Shown one piece after another: positions 27,045-36,213 of a DNA stretch of 64,000 nucleotides. Each line of letters opens with the position of its first letter. Position 1 is the stretch's first letter. Location of the stretch: assembly GCF_900182815.1 (NCBI RefSeq), contig NZ_FXUA01000001.1:1-64000 (forward strand), in the 5' to 3' direction. The notes under the pieces are model-generated. The model was not told the origin of the DNA. It saw only the letters and a program-made list of their open reading frames with translations, and did no database searches. The DNA comes from Algoriphagus winogradskyi. GTDB lineage: Bacteria; Bacteroidota; Bacteroidia; Cytophagales; Cyclobacteriaceae. A program made the translations under genes and the position numbers.

Positions 27045-27754
27045 TGCTCATCCTGATCAAACTCATACTTGCTCATCTCATTGGAGACTTTCTACTGCAA
27101 CCCACTTCTTGGGTGAAAGAAAAAGAAAAGCGAAAAGCCTCTTCCGGTAAACTGTATATCCATGTATTAATCCATGGCGCTCTTGTGTTGCTACTTCTTT
27201 GGGATCTGAATCGATGGTGCTTCGCAGTATCGCTCATGCTGGTACATTTGCTGATCGATCTAATCAAACTCTACGCTCAGAAGCCAAAGACCAAAACAAG
27301 CTGGTTTATCGCAGATCAAGCTTTACATCTACTTAGTGTCTTCATTATCTGGGGGATATTGACTGAGGTTTCTGTGGACTGGCAATCGGTATTCCAAAAC
27401 CCAAACCTGCTTGGACTGATCACGCTAGTACTTTTCCTCACACAGCCAACTTCGATCATCTTGGCCCATTTGCTCAAAAAATGGTCTGACTCTATCCCTT
27501 CCCAGCCGGATCAATCCCTTCAAGATGCAGGCAAATACATAGGAATCCTTGAACGACTCTTTGTCTTTTCCTTTATAGCCACGGGACATTGGGAGGCTGT
27601 AGGTTTCCTTCTTGCCGCCAAATCGGTCTTTAGATTTGGAGATCTTCGAAAATCAAAAGAGCGAAAACTCACTGAATACATATTAATCGGAACTTTATTA
27701 AGCTTCGGCACAGCTATGTTGTGCGGACTAATCTTTTTATCTATTACCAATTAA
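27044..27754 (+). CDS. DUF3307 family integral membrane protein
   Basis: A 236-residue polytopic membrane protein with about seven hydrophobic helices. The DUF3307 signature 'LAHLIGDFLLQ' at the N terminus is followed by 'HVLIHGALV', 'MLVHLLIDLIKLY' and 'WFIADQALHLLSVF'. These put conserved His and Asp residues within or near the membrane, which could form a metal or proton site. It overlaps the satD-like stop codon (TAATG), and its own stop is followed directly by the ATG of a BASS transporter. Coupled SatD/DUF3307 pairs suggest a regulator or signal enzyme with a membrane effector or sensor. Function unknown. Confidence 0.8.
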   Translation: MLILIKLILAHLIGDFLLQPTSWVKEKEKRKASSGKLYIHVLIHGALVLLLLWDLNRWCFAVSLMLVHLLIDLIKLYAQKPKTKTSWFIADQALHLLSVFIIWGILTEVSVDWQSVFQNPNLLGLITLVLFLTQPTSIILAHLLKKWSDSIPSQPDQSLQDAGKYIGILERLFVFSFIATGHWEAVGFLLAAKSVFRFGDLRKSKERKLTEYILIGTLLSFGTAMLCGLIFLSITN

Positions 27755-28657
27755 ATGGCCCAAACTAACGAACTGGATTCCATCCAACTCAATTTTTCCT
27801 CAAGTGACTTACTGCTGCTTAATCTGGCACTTGCCCTCATTATGTATGGAGTAGCGCTGGATCTGAGATTTGAGGATTTTAAATACTTGGCAAAAAACCC
27901 AAAAGGATTCTTTTTGGGTGTATTCTCACAATTTATTCTCTTGCCATTTCTCACGTGGTGTCTAGTCCTAATCATGAAACCACCACCCTCAGTCGCCTTA
28001 GGCATGTTCCTCGTAGCAGCTTGCCCTGGCGGAAATGTCTCCAATTTCCTCTCTAGCCTAGCAAAAGGTAATACAGCCCTTTCGGTAAGTCTGACTGGAT
28101 TTTCAAGCATACTTTCTATCATCAGCACACCTTTGAATTTCGCGTTATGGGCAGGTTTTTATACTCCTACCAAGCTATTGCTAAAGGAAATCAGCTTAGA
28201 CTATGCAGATACTTTCATTACAGTAGCCTTGATCCTAGGCGTCCCTTTAATTCTAGGAATAATCACCCATAAGTACGCATCTACTTTTGCAGAGAAAGCT
28301 TCCAAAATTCTTAAACCTCTGAGCATTCTAATTTTTGCAGCATTTGTGGTTATCGCATTCGCCGGCAATTTCAATCTCTTTACCAAGTACATTTCCCTGA
28401 TTTTTATTTGGGTACTGGCTCATAATATTGTGGCATTAGGCTCAGGCTTTTTTACCGGCAAAATATTCAGATTGCCACTGGCAGATGTGAAAACAATGAC
28501 GATAGAAACAGGCATTCAAAATTCAGGTTTGGGGCTGGTTTTGATCTTTACATATTTTGATGGCCTAGGTGGAATGGCTATTATTACGGCTTGGTGGGGC
28601 ATCTGGCATTTAATATCAGGCATGACCATCGCAAGTCTTTGGAAATCAAAAGCCTGA
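27755..28657 (+). CDS. Bile acid:sodium symporter (BASS) family transporter
   Basis: A 300-residue inner-membrane transporter with about nine or ten helices. 'ACPGGNVSNFLSSLAKGNTALSVSLTG' is the first Na+-binding crossover motif of the BASS/SBF family, and 'ETGIQNSGLGLVLIF' is the second. Substrates in bacteria include pantoate, keto acids, taurocholate and others, so no specific cargo is assigned. It begins directly after the DUF3307 stop (TAA-ATG) and is followed after 29 bp by a PlsC acyltransferase, so it belongs to the same transcript as the satD-like gene. Confidence 0.88.
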   Translation: MAQTNELDSIQLNFSSSDLLLLNLALALIMYGVALDLRFEDFKYLAKNPKGFFLGVFSQFILLPFLTWCLVLIMKPPPSVALGMFLVAACPGGNVSNFLSSLAKGNTALSVSLTGFSSILSIISTPLNFALWAGFYTPTKLLLKEISLDYADTFITVALILGVPLILGIITHKYASTFAEKASKILKPLSILIFAAFVVIAFAGNFNLFTKYISLIFIWVLAHNIVALGSGFFTGKIFRLPLADVKTMTIETGIQNSGLGLVLIFTYFDGLGGMAIITAWWGIWHLISGMTIASLWKSKA

Positions 28658-28686
28658 AAAACTTACCAAGAAACGCTAAAAAATCA

Positions 28687-29688
28687 ATGCAATATTTAAT
28701 TAATGAATTCCTTCGCATCCTGGTAAAGATTTCTTTGAAGGGATATTTCAATAAAATAGTTATAGAAGGGAAGGAAAATATACCAAAAAACACGCCCATC
28801 CTACTCGTTGCGAACCACCAAAATGCATTGATTGACCCCCTCCTTTTAGCTACTCACACTGGTCTTAAGCCTTCTTTTTTGACTCGGGCGTCCGTCTTTA
28901 AAAAATCCTTTGTTGCTAAATTGCTCAATTTCATCCATATGCTACCTGTTTACCGGGTGCGTGATGGTTTTTCAACTATACAGCAAAATCAAACTACTTT
29001 TGATCAAACCTATGAGGTACTTCGCGGCAACGGAACTGTAATAATTTTTGCCGAAGGTAGCCATAGCCTCATCCGTAATCTACGCCCATTGAGTAAGGGT
29101 TTTACCAGAATTGCTTTTGGCCTGAAAGAAAAATACCCTGAAGTAACACCTGTGATCTTGCCTGTGGCATTGGACTATAGTGCGCATAAGCGATCAGGAA
29201 GCATCGCCAGAGTGACTATTGGAAAAGTCATTCCAGTAGATATGCCATCTGCGAAGTCAGGTTTGCTCACCAAATCCGTTCAGGTGGCATTGAAAAATCT
29301 GGTAGTAGAGATACCTAATGAAGATTATGATCAACAACTGGAAAACCTGATTGCGCATCAAGTTGATGTAAGTTCTAGAGAAGACGTGGAGTTGTTTTTG
29401 AAAACTGGTCAGGTTCCAAACCCCGTGAAAGAAGCATCGGGATTCACGAATAAATTGATGAAGATTTTCAATTTTCCTTTGTATTGGCTTTGGCTCATGA
29501 AAAAGCCAGGAGTCAAAGATCCTGTGTTCTCATCTACTTGGAAATTTCTGATTGGCTTTGCGCTAGCACCAGCCTATTATTTAGTTCTTCTTTGGCTTGC
29601 TATAAGCAGCCCGCTTGGTTCTTGGGCACTCGCATTTTTGATAATGGCATTAGTTACCGTAATCGTAAATAAGAATCCCCAGGAATAA
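28687..29688 (+). CDS. 1-acyl-sn-glycerol-3-phosphate acyltransferase family protein (PlsC-like)
   Basis: A membrane-associated glycerophospholipid acyltransferase. The catalytic HX4D motif is 'NHQNALID', with the glycerol-phosphate-binding 'FAEGSHS' further on, and two or three hydrophobic helices lie at the C terminus. The open frame starts at 28591 inside the transporter gene, but the ATG at 28687 (MQYLINEFLRIL) fits the family and leaves a 29-bp gap. It probably transfers an acyl chain to lysophosphatidate or a related lipid. It is the last gene of the satD-DUF3307-BASS-plsC run. Confidence 0.85.
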   Translation: MQYLINEFLRILVKISLKGYFNKIVIEGKENIPKNTPILLVANHQNALIDPLLLATHTGLKPSFLTRASVFKKSFVAKLLNFIHMLPVYRVRDGFSTIQQNQTTFDQTYEVLRGNGTVIIFAEGSHSLIRNLRPLSKGFTRIAFGLKEKYPEVTPVILPVALDYSAHKRSGSIARVTIGKVIPVDMPSAKSGLLTKSVQVALKNLVVEIPNEDYDQQLENLIAHQVDVSSREDVELFLKTGQVPNPVKEASGFTNKLMKIFNFPLYWLWLMKKPGVKDPVFSSTWKFLIGFALAPAYYLVLLWLAISSPLGSWALAFLIMALVTVIVNKNPQE

Positions 29689-29724
29689 AGACAGCATTGA
29701 CCAAATATTCTTTGGGATATTTTA

Positions 29725-29732
29725 TAACTTTG
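29725..29732 (+). promoter_or_regulatory. Bacteroidota -7 element upstream of hppD
   Basis: TAACTTTG matches the TAnnTTTG consensus of the Bacteroidota housekeeping sigma factor. The nearest upstream TTG in a plausible place (29697-29699) is about 25 nt away, wider than usual, so the -33 element is weak. The hppD start codon is 31 nt downstream of the element. Confidence 0.45.
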
Positions 29733-29763
29733 AACGAAGAGTTAAACCCAAAAAATAACAGAC

Positions 29764-30858
29764 ATGAGTCAAGACTTTCTTCCTTTGAATGGGACTGATT
29801 ATGTAGAATTGTACGTTGGCAATGCCAAACAATCTGCACTCTACTATCAATATGCCTTTGGCTACGAGCTTATCGCCTATGCCGGTCCAGAAACCGGCAT
29901 AAAGGATAGAGCATCCTATGTCCTCAAACAAGACAAAATTAGATTGGTACTTACTTCTCCACTTCACCCTGAAGGTCCAATCGCAGATCACATCCGCAAA
30001 CATGGTGATGGTGTGAAGGTTCTGGCACTTTGGGTGGATGATGCAGCACAGTCATGGAAGGAAACTACTTCCAGAGGCGCAGAATCAGCTTCGGAACCTA
30101 AAACTATCAGTGATGAATACGGCCAGGTGGTGGTAGCTTCCATCAAAACCTACGGGGAAACCATCCACACCTTTGTAGAACGAAAAGAATATAAGGGCAT
30201 ATTCCTTCCGGGATATCAGCCAAAGTCAAGCACTTATGCTGCCCAGCCGATTGGGCTGAAATACATCGACCACTGCGTAGGAAACGTGGAGTTGGGTGAG
30301 ATGAATCGCTGGGTGGAATTCTACGAAAATGTCATGGGATTCAAACTACTCATCACCTTTGATGATGAGGATATCTCCACCGAATACTCTGCGCTGATGT
30401 CCAAGGTAGTTTCCAATGGCAACGGCTATGTCAAATTTCCGATCAATGAACCTGCCGCCGGCAAGAAAAAATCGCAAATAGAAGAATACCTTGACTTCTA
30501 CCGGGGCCCAGGGGTGCAGCATATGGCGATTGCCACAGATGATATCATTGAGACGGTAACGGAATTACGAAAAAGAGGTGTGGAATTCTTGGTTGTTCCT
30601 TCCTCCTACTACGATGACTTACTGGATCGTGTGGGCGAAATAGATGAGGATTTGGAACCTCTAAAAGAACTGAACATACTGGTGGATCGGGATGATGAAG
30701 GATACTTATTGCAGATTTTCACCAAACCTGTGCAAGATAGACCTACCCTGTTTTTTGAAATAATCCAACGAAAAGGAGCCAAATCCTTTGGGAAAGGGAA
30801 TTTCAAAGCCCTATTCGAAGCCATAGAGCGAGAACAAGGTCTGAGAGGGAATTTATAA
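29764..30858 (+). CDS. hppD: 4-hydroxyphenylpyruvate dioxygenase
   Basis: This Fe(II) dioxygenase converts 4-hydroxyphenylpyruvate to homogentisate in tyrosine catabolism. The three iron ligands are visible: His170 in 'KYIDHCVGN', His253 in 'GVQHMAIATDD' and Glu332 in 'TLFFEIIQRKG'. The C-terminal 'GFGKGNFKALFEAIE'-type signature (here SFGKGNFKALFEAIE) is intact. At 364 residues it is the usual length for bacterial HPPD. No homogentisate dioxygenase or fumarylacetoacetase gene is beside it in this window. It is monocistronic, with its own -7 element and a strong terminator. Confidence 0.96.
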   Translation: MSQDFLPLNGTDYVELYVGNAKQSALYYQYAFGYELIAYAGPETGIKDRASYVLKQDKIRLVLTSPLHPEGPIADHIRKHGDGVKVLALWVDDAAQSWKETTSRGAESASEPKTISDEYGQVVVASIKTYGETIHTFVERKEYKGIFLPGYQPKSSTYAAQPIGLKYIDHCVGNVELGEMNRWVEFYENVMGFKLLITFDDEDISTEYSALMSKVVSNGNGYVKFPINEPAAGKKKSQIEEYLDFYRGPGVQHMAIATDDIIETVTELRKRGVEFLVVPSSYYDDLLDRVGEIDEDLEPLKELNILVDRDDEGYLLQIFTKPVQDRPTLFFEIIQRKGAKSFGKGNFKALFEAIEREQGLRGNL

Positions 30859-30869
30859 TAATACTGGAA

Positions 30870-30903
30870 TAGCCGACTAGAGAATTTAGTCGGCTAGTTT
30901 TTT
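30870..30903 (+). terminator. Rho-independent terminator of hppD
   Basis: A 10-bp inverted repeat TAGCCGACTA / TAGTCGGCTA with a 7-nt loop is followed by a T-rich tract. It begins 11 bp after the hppD stop. Confidence 0.88.
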
Positions 30904-30954
30904 ACTTTTTATTAGAAAAGAACTAATTTCTCTAAATTTTTAACTCTAGAAAAA

Positions 30955-31536
30955 ATGCTATCCGTCATCAGCAACACCATCAAGGGAGGGATATTTTTCC
31001 TTTTCCCTATCGTATTAATCCTGATCTTTTTTGAGAAAATTGTCCATATCCTCCAACCACTGGCCACTAAAATCAGTGCCGCGCTGGGATTGGCAAGTTC
31101 AGACTTCGATTTTCCCTACCTCATAGCGATTCTCATCATTTTGGTGTTTTGCTTTTTGGCTGGTACCGTCGCCAAATTAGGGGCAGGCAAGTGGTTAGTG
31201 AATTGGATTGAAGAGCATGTACTTACGCTTTTCCCTGGATACCAGCTCATGAAAAACACCATGCAATCCACTGCAGGACTGGAATCTGACAAGGACTTCC
31301 CGGTGGTTTTGGTACCCATTGATGGCTGGATGATCGCCTTCCAAGTGGATACCTTAGCTACAGGAGAAGTGGTGGTTTTTGTGCCTTCAGCCCCTAGTAA
31401 TTGGGAAGGAAATGTGGTAGTTTTCGAAAAAGATCAAGTAAAGGCTTGCACGCTAACCCAGAAAGATGCTACACAGATTATGCGCAGACTTGGGGTAGGT
31501 TCTGCAGAAATACTGGCAAATCACCTGAAAACATAA
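30955..31536 (+). CDS. DUF502 family membrane protein
   Basis: A 193-residue inner-membrane protein with two N-terminal transmembrane helices (about residues 5-28 and 53-75) and a soluble C-terminal domain. The DUF502 signature includes 'HVLTLFPGYQLMKNTMQ' and 'VVVFVPSAPSNWEGNVVVF' (PSAPNP-like loop). Function is not established for the family. It lies downstream of the hppD terminator and 62 bp before a topoisomerase IB gene on the same strand. Confidence 0.82.
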   Translation: MLSVISNTIKGGIFFLFPIVLILIFFEKIVHILQPLATKISAALGLASSDFDFPYLIAILIILVFCFLAGTVAKLGAGKWLVNWIEEHVLTLFPGYQLMKNTMQSTAGLESDKDFPVVLVPIDGWMIAFQVDTLATGEVVVFVPSAPSNWEGNVVVFEKDQVKACTLTQKDATQIMRRLGVGSAEILANHLKT

Positions 31537-31598
31537 CTTCCGATAAACTTGCATGAGACTTGTATTGAAAGTGGTTATACAGCTACTAACGTAATACT

Positions 31599-32621
31599 AT
31601 GGTCACTGCAGCCGAACTCCCAAAAGGTCTGGTCTATATCCGAGACACACAGCCTGGCATCATTAGAAAGAAGAAAGGCCGAGGCTTTATTTTTCTGGAT
31701 AAGGATAAACAAAAACTTTCCGATGAATCACATTTAGGACGAATTCAGGATCTGGTGATTCCGCCTGCATGGAAAAATGTGTGGATCAGCCCCAAAAAGA
31801 ACAGCTACCTACAGGCCACCGGAATAGACGAAAAAGGGAGAAAGCAATACCTCTATCATACAAAATGGTCTGAATATTCTCAAAAAATTAAATATGATGA
31901 CCTGCTCAAATTTGGGTTTTATTTACCCAAACTGCGAGAACGCTATCAGAAAGATCTTCGTCAAAAAAGCTGGAGTAAAAATAAAGTGTTGGCTCTGGCT
32001 ACAGCTCTTCTGGATGAATTGCACCTAAGAGTAGGCAATAAGCACTACACAGAGACAAATAAAACACATGGGCTTACCACGCTGAGGAGAAAGCATCTCA
32101 AAGAGGATGGAAACAAAATTTCTATTAATTACACTGCTAAAAGTGGAAAAGAACGCTCGGTCTCGCTCACTAACAAAAGGCTGGTCCGGCTCCTAAAAGA
32201 CTGTTCCCAGCTTCCAGGTTATGAGTTGTTCAGATATCAGGATGAAGGGAAATGGCATACAGTAGATTCCAGTGATTTGAATGAATACATCAGCCTTGAA
32301 GCTACTGAACCTGATTATTATACAGCGAAATACTTTAGAACCTGGGGAGCAAATTGTATCTGTATCAAACAGAGGGAGCTGTTGGACAAGATCTGTGAGG
32401 GAACGCGTAAGAAACCTGAAACTACGCTTATCCGAATGGTAGCTGATCAAATGGGCCATACCGTGGCAGTATGCAAGAGTTCGTATCTCCATCCCGAGAT
32501 TTTGACCCATTGCCTGAAGCCCCAAAAATTAAAGGATTGTCTTCCAAGGGATTTTTCCGAAAAAGGCTATAAACCCGAAGAGGTACTCCTTCTCCAAATT
32601 CTTTGCACTAAACTTAACTGA
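31599..32621 (+). CDS. DNA topoisomerase IB (poxvirus-like)
   Basis: A 340-residue type IB topoisomerase that relaxes supercoils through a 3'-phosphotyrosyl intermediate. The active-site set is visible: Arg144 in 'HLRVGNKHY', Lys181 in 'NYTAKSGKE', Arg247 in 'KYFRTWGAN', His287 in 'MGHTVAVC' and the nucleophile Tyr296 in 'CKSSYLHPE'. N- and C-terminal domains of the viral/bacterial minimal type are both present. It is cytoplasmic, and complete with an ATG start; the gene before it is DUF502. Confidence 0.93.
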   Translation: MVTAAELPKGLVYIRDTQPGIIRKKKGRGFIFLDKDKQKLSDESHLGRIQDLVIPPAWKNVWISPKKNSYLQATGIDEKGRKQYLYHTKWSEYSQKIKYDDLLKFGFYLPKLRERYQKDLRQKSWSKNKVLALATALLDELHLRVGNKHYTETNKTHGLTTLRRKHLKEDGNKISINYTAKSGKERSVSLTNKRLVRLLKDCSQLPGYELFRYQDEGKWHTVDSSDLNEYISLEATEPDYYTAKYFRTWGANCICIKQRELLDKICEGTRKKPETTLIRMVADQMGHTVAVCKSSYLHPEILTHCLKPQKLKDCLPRDFSEKGYKPEEVLLLQILCTKLN

Positions 32622-32682
32622 CGCCTAATCTTTTGGATTGGCATGTTTTTATTACTCCAATGAATAAAAAAACATAAAGTTC

Positions 32683-33642
32683 ATGAGTATAGCACAAGTT
32701 TTAGGATACGATACAGAGAAAATATTTGATAAAATCACTGAGAAACTGAGCGGATGGATAGACATTTTGATAGAGAACCTTCCAAATTTTGTCTTAGCCA
32801 TCCTTCTGATTTTATGTACAATTTTCATTGCTAAAACCATTAAGAGATTTTCTGGCAAGTACATCAGTAAATTAGGGACAAACGAAACCATTTCGCGCTT
32901 CCTTAGTCAATTGATTTTCCTGGCTATTTTAGTTTTCGGGGTTATGCTTGCGCTTTCGGTGATGGATCTTTCCAAGACCGTATCATCTATTCTAGCAGGT
33001 CTGGGTATCATTGGTTTGGCACTGGGTTTTGCCTTTCAGGATACCGCAGCCAATTTCATATCAGGTGTATACATTACCTTCAATCAACCCTACAAAATAG
33101 GAGACATCATTGAAACTCACGACGGACACGAAGGTTCTGTAATTGATATCAATCTAAGGGTAACCAAAATCAGAACCTATAATGGCCCTATAGTTTACGT
33201 TCCTAATAGATACCTGTTCCAGGAATGCTTTACTAATTTCACTGAATTTGAAAAACGTAGAGTTCAAATAGAATGTGGGGTGAGCTATGGTGAAGATCTG
33301 GAGCAAGTGGAAAGAATTGCTCTAGAAGCTGCAAAGAATGTGTCTAGTCGACTTGAATCGGAGGAACCTACACTTTTTTGGACTGGGTTCGGCGATAGTT
33401 CTATCAACTTCACTTTGAATATTTGGTGCAAGTTCAATGAGGTTAGCAAGGATTTTATACCTGTAAGAAATGAAGCTATTATTTCCCTCAAGAAAGCATT
33501 CGACAAAAATGATATTATGATTCCATTCCCAATACGTACGTTGGACTTTGGAATCAAAGGTGGTGTGCAGTTAGATAAACAACTGGAGTCACTCTCTAGT
33601 ACCCAAAAAAATGGCTTTTCATCTAACCAAAGTGAGAGCTAA
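32683..33642 (+). CDS. Small-conductance mechanosensitive channel (MscS family)
   Basis: A 319-residue channel with three or four N-terminal helices, the pore-lining glycine/alanine-rich helix 'AGLGIIGLALGFAFQDTAANFISG', and the cytoplasmic beta domain 'YKIGDIIETHDGHEGSVIDINLRVTKIRTYNG'. The C terminus 'IPFPIRTLDFG' is the typical MscS end. It protects against hypo-osmotic shock. The stop overlaps the next gene start by TAATG, so translation of the YihY gene is coupled. Confidence 0.93.
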   Translation: MSIAQVLGYDTEKIFDKITEKLSGWIDILIENLPNFVLAILLILCTIFIAKTIKRFSGKYISKLGTNETISRFLSQLIFLAILVFGVMLALSVMDLSKTVSSILAGLGIIGLALGFAFQDTAANFISGVYITFNQPYKIGDIIETHDGHEGSVIDINLRVTKIRTYNGPIVYVPNRYLFQECFTNFTEFEKRRVQIECGVSYGEDLEQVERIALEAAKNVSSRLESEEPTLFWTGFGDSSINFTLNIWCKFNEVSKDFIPVRNEAIISLKKAFDKNDIMIPFPIRTLDFGIKGGVQLDKQLESLSSTQKNGFSSNQSES

Positions 33643-34664
33643 TGAAGACCGAAAAAACTATGGGAAACTTGACCCCTACCCGATTTAAAATCACTCACAT
33701 CCCCAGCTTGGTGGTAGAGAGTTTCAAACAATGGAACGCCGCAGATCCATGGAGACTTAGCGCTGTGGTAGCATATTACGCTGTACTGTCCCTACCTGCC
33801 CTGATGGTGATCGTGATAAATACCGTAGGATCGATCTGGGGAGTTGATCTGGTGACAGGACAACTCAACGATGAGCTTTCTTCTGCCATGGGTCCTGAAA
33901 CAGCAGAGTTTCTGATAAGTATGGTAGAGGAAACCCAAAGCAGTGGTAAATCTGTAGTCGCTTCGATCATTGGTATAGGCGTATTGATTTTTGGAGCTTC
34001 GGGAGTTTTCTTTCATCTGAAAATTTCGATTAACGACATTTGGGGTCTGAAACAATCAGACGAAGTAAAATGGTATTATGTGTTATGGGAGCGTGCAGTC
34101 AGTTTTAGCTTTGTACTAGTATTAGGTTTTTTGCTATTTATCAGTTTCGTACTCACCGCTTTGCTCTCCTTTTTCAGTGATTTTATAAAAAGCATATTGC
34201 CTGAATTCGTTGTTGTTTTCGCATTTGTGGTTGATTTTGCTATTTCCTATGGAGTCATTGCTTTACTCTTTGCTTTGATATTCAAGTATTTACCTGATGC
34301 AATTATCAAATGGAAATCTGTTTGGGTAGGTGCCTTTCTTACCTCTTTCCTCTTTTCCATTTCCAAATTCCTTTTAGGTATTTACTTTGGTGCAGCTGAA
34401 CCTGGATCCACTTATGGAGCTGCGGGATCAATTATATTGGTTCTACTTTGGGTTTCATATTCTTGTTTAATCTTCTTTTATGGAGCAGAATTTACCAAAG
34501 TGTTTTCAATAAGGTACGGCTACGGAATTATTCCTAGAAAACATTATTCTAGGGTAAAAAAAAAAGAAGTAGTACTCAAGGGTGATTTCGTTCCTGCCCC
34601 AAAAGATCCATTGCCCGAAGGAGAGGAAGAAGATATTACTCAGGATATGTCTAAGGAAAAATAG
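33642..34664 (+). CDS. YihY/virulence factor BrkB family membrane protein
   Basis: A 340-residue integral membrane protein with about six helices. The YihY family (formerly misnamed RNase BN) signature appears as 'WRLSAVVAYYAVLSLPALMVIV', 'GSTYGAAGSIILVLLWVSYSCLIFFYGAEFTKVF'. The C terminus is an acidic cytoplasmic tail. It overlaps the MscS stop codon by TAATG. An alternative start at Met8 is possible. The family may handle lipid or solute transport; function is not established. Confidence 0.9.
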   Translation: MKTEKTMGNLTPTRFKITHIPSLVVESFKQWNAADPWRLSAVVAYYAVLSLPALMVIVINTVGSIWGVDLVTGQLNDELSSAMGPETAEFLISMVEETQSSGKSVVASIIGIGVLIFGASGVFFHLKISINDIWGLKQSDEVKWYYVLWERAVSFSFVLVLGFLLFISFVLTALLSFFSDFIKSILPEFVVVFAFVVDFAISYGVIALLFALIFKYLPDAIIKWKSVWVGAFLTSFLFSISKFLLGIYFGAAEPGSTYGAAGSIILVLLWVSYSCLIFFYGAEFTKVFSIRYGYGIIPRKHYSRVKKKEVVLKGDFVPAPKDPLPEGEEEDITQDMSKEK

Positions 34665-34783
34665 TGATTGATGCTATGCTTGCATAGCAAAACCTCTTAC
34701 CTAATTTCAGTTGGACTACAAAAAAATAGGTGAACATGAAATTGAAGTATCGTAAAATAATCCGTTTACAGTAGGATAAGTGA

Positions 34784-36028
34784 TTAATTGAACCTCAGCA
34801 ACAACACCATATGAGGAGGGGTCTCTTCTGCATCCTTTTTGTTGAGGGGAATTACAGACTCAGATATGGAATAATACTGCGGATAGTCATTTTGAATAGT
34901 GAAGTGAAAATTTATCGCGGAAGCTGAATCTAACAATGAACCATTTCCCATCGTCATATCTTTTTCTTCAACTCGATCAAGGCTCAAGTTAATATTAGGA
35001 GTTTCACTCCTTACCTCAATTGAGCCCTCATCAGTATCCAGCAGGAAAGCGTGTATATCAGCCGCAACTTTTAACCGGGAGTCAATTGGTGATTGCGCTA
35101 ATAGGTCTTGAGGGTTTTGTATCCAAAGCCCAAAAGTACCCACTTCACTTAACTCATGTCTCCCCTCTCCGATCCATTGAGTTTTTTCTACTTTTTCTTC
35201 AGGAAAGGAAAATTCTATTCCCTCCAAATCAGCAATTGACTCGGGAGAAGATATTTCCATTTTTAATTCTGAATTGGGAAAAACAGTCCAAGTAAGGATA
35301 TTTGAATTACCCTGGTAAGCCGACCTAATTTGAATTGCCCCATCTTTTAATCGCTTCCAAGTCAATTTCTGAACCTTTGCGGAAAAGTGACCAGCCTCTA
35401 TGTTTTGGCTGAAATTGATAAATCTCGTCCCAATCTTTACCAGCTGCAAGTTCCCATTTTCTTTGCCAAAAATATACAAGGTCTCACCCACTATGACCTG
35501 GAAATCAAGGGTAGATTCCCGAACACGGATCTTCTGATTATCTAGCACCGACCGTTGCTTAAAATAGCTTTGATTTCCTTCTTTTGGTTTACGAATAGGT
35601 TCAGATAGTGAGTATAAAACTACCGAACTAGTATCCATCAATGATAAATTAAGTAAATCTCCGTCGGTCCAATTAGCGGGAAGGCCAAGCGATACCGTGT
35701 TATTCCGCTCAGTAATATATTTCCCTAATGCGATCTGATTGGTAAAAAGCGATTGTTTGCCGTTCCATGAATCAATTTTTTCAATGGACCATTTAAGAGT
35801 ATATCCACTTAGATCAAAATTGGGCTGGTGCGTGACAAGCTGGACTAAACCATCAAATGATTCCGTGAGTTCAAAAGGCTGTATATAAACGGGAGTGTTT
35901 AATGAAATAGGTTCAAAAGCAGGTTGGACATTCTGGCCTGCTTGGGCATGTGAATAGAGAATTGTGATAAAATATAGACCCAATAGGCCTATCAATTGGC
36001 CACCACCATGCTTCATTTTATATTCCAT
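34784..36028 (-). CDS. Orphan secreted GH2 C-terminal modules without a catalytic domain
   Basis: A 414-residue exported protein (signal peptide ending 'SHAQAG'). The sequence resembles only the C-terminal part of GH2 beta-galactosidases. First comes an Ig-like domain (about residues 50-145, 'YTLKWSIEKIDSWNGK ... GDLLNLSLMD'), then a Bgal_small_N/mutarotase-like beta-sandwich ('STLDFQVIVGETLYIFGKENGNL', 'IEFSFPEEKVEKTQWIGEGRHELSEVG', where the W-GEG-R matches the W-GRGP-E phrase of LacZ). No GH2 TIM barrel or acid/base motif is present. It could be a genuine non-catalytic carbohydrate-binding protein or a remnant of a larger enzyme; the upstream 185 bp carry no barrel remnant. Confidence 0.6.
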   Translation of the reverse strand: MEYKMKHGGGQLIGLLGLYFITILYSHAQAGQNVQPAFEPISLNTPVYIQPFELTESFDGLVQLVTHQPNFDLSGYTLKWSIEKIDSWNGKQSLFTNQIALGKYITERNNTVSLGLPANWTDGDLLNLSLMDTSSVVLYSLSEPIRKPKEGNQSYFKQRSVLDNQKIRVRESTLDFQVIVGETLYIFGKENGNLQLVKIGTRFINFSQNIEAGHFSAKVQKLTWKRLKDGAIQIRSAYQGNSNILTWTVFPNSELKMEISSPESIADLEGIEFSFPEEKVEKTQWIGEGRHELSEVGTFGLWIQNPQDLLAQSPIDSRLKVAADIHAFLLDTDEGSIEVRSETPNINLSLDRVEEKDMTMGNGSLLDSASAINFHFTIQNDYPQYYSISESVIPLNKKDAEETPPHMVLLLRFN

Positions 36029-36213
36029 TGAATTTGTATCCGGTCTAAAAGTAAATGAATCTATTTGCTAAAAAAAATAGAATTAGAAGGCTGGCGAATA
36101 CGAAAATCCTATTCATTCTAAAATTTAAGATGCACATCTTCAACACCTAACGATTTAACAGGTGGCATTTTTTATGATTTTCTATATCTTAGAAGTTAAA
36201 CAATTTTTAAAAC

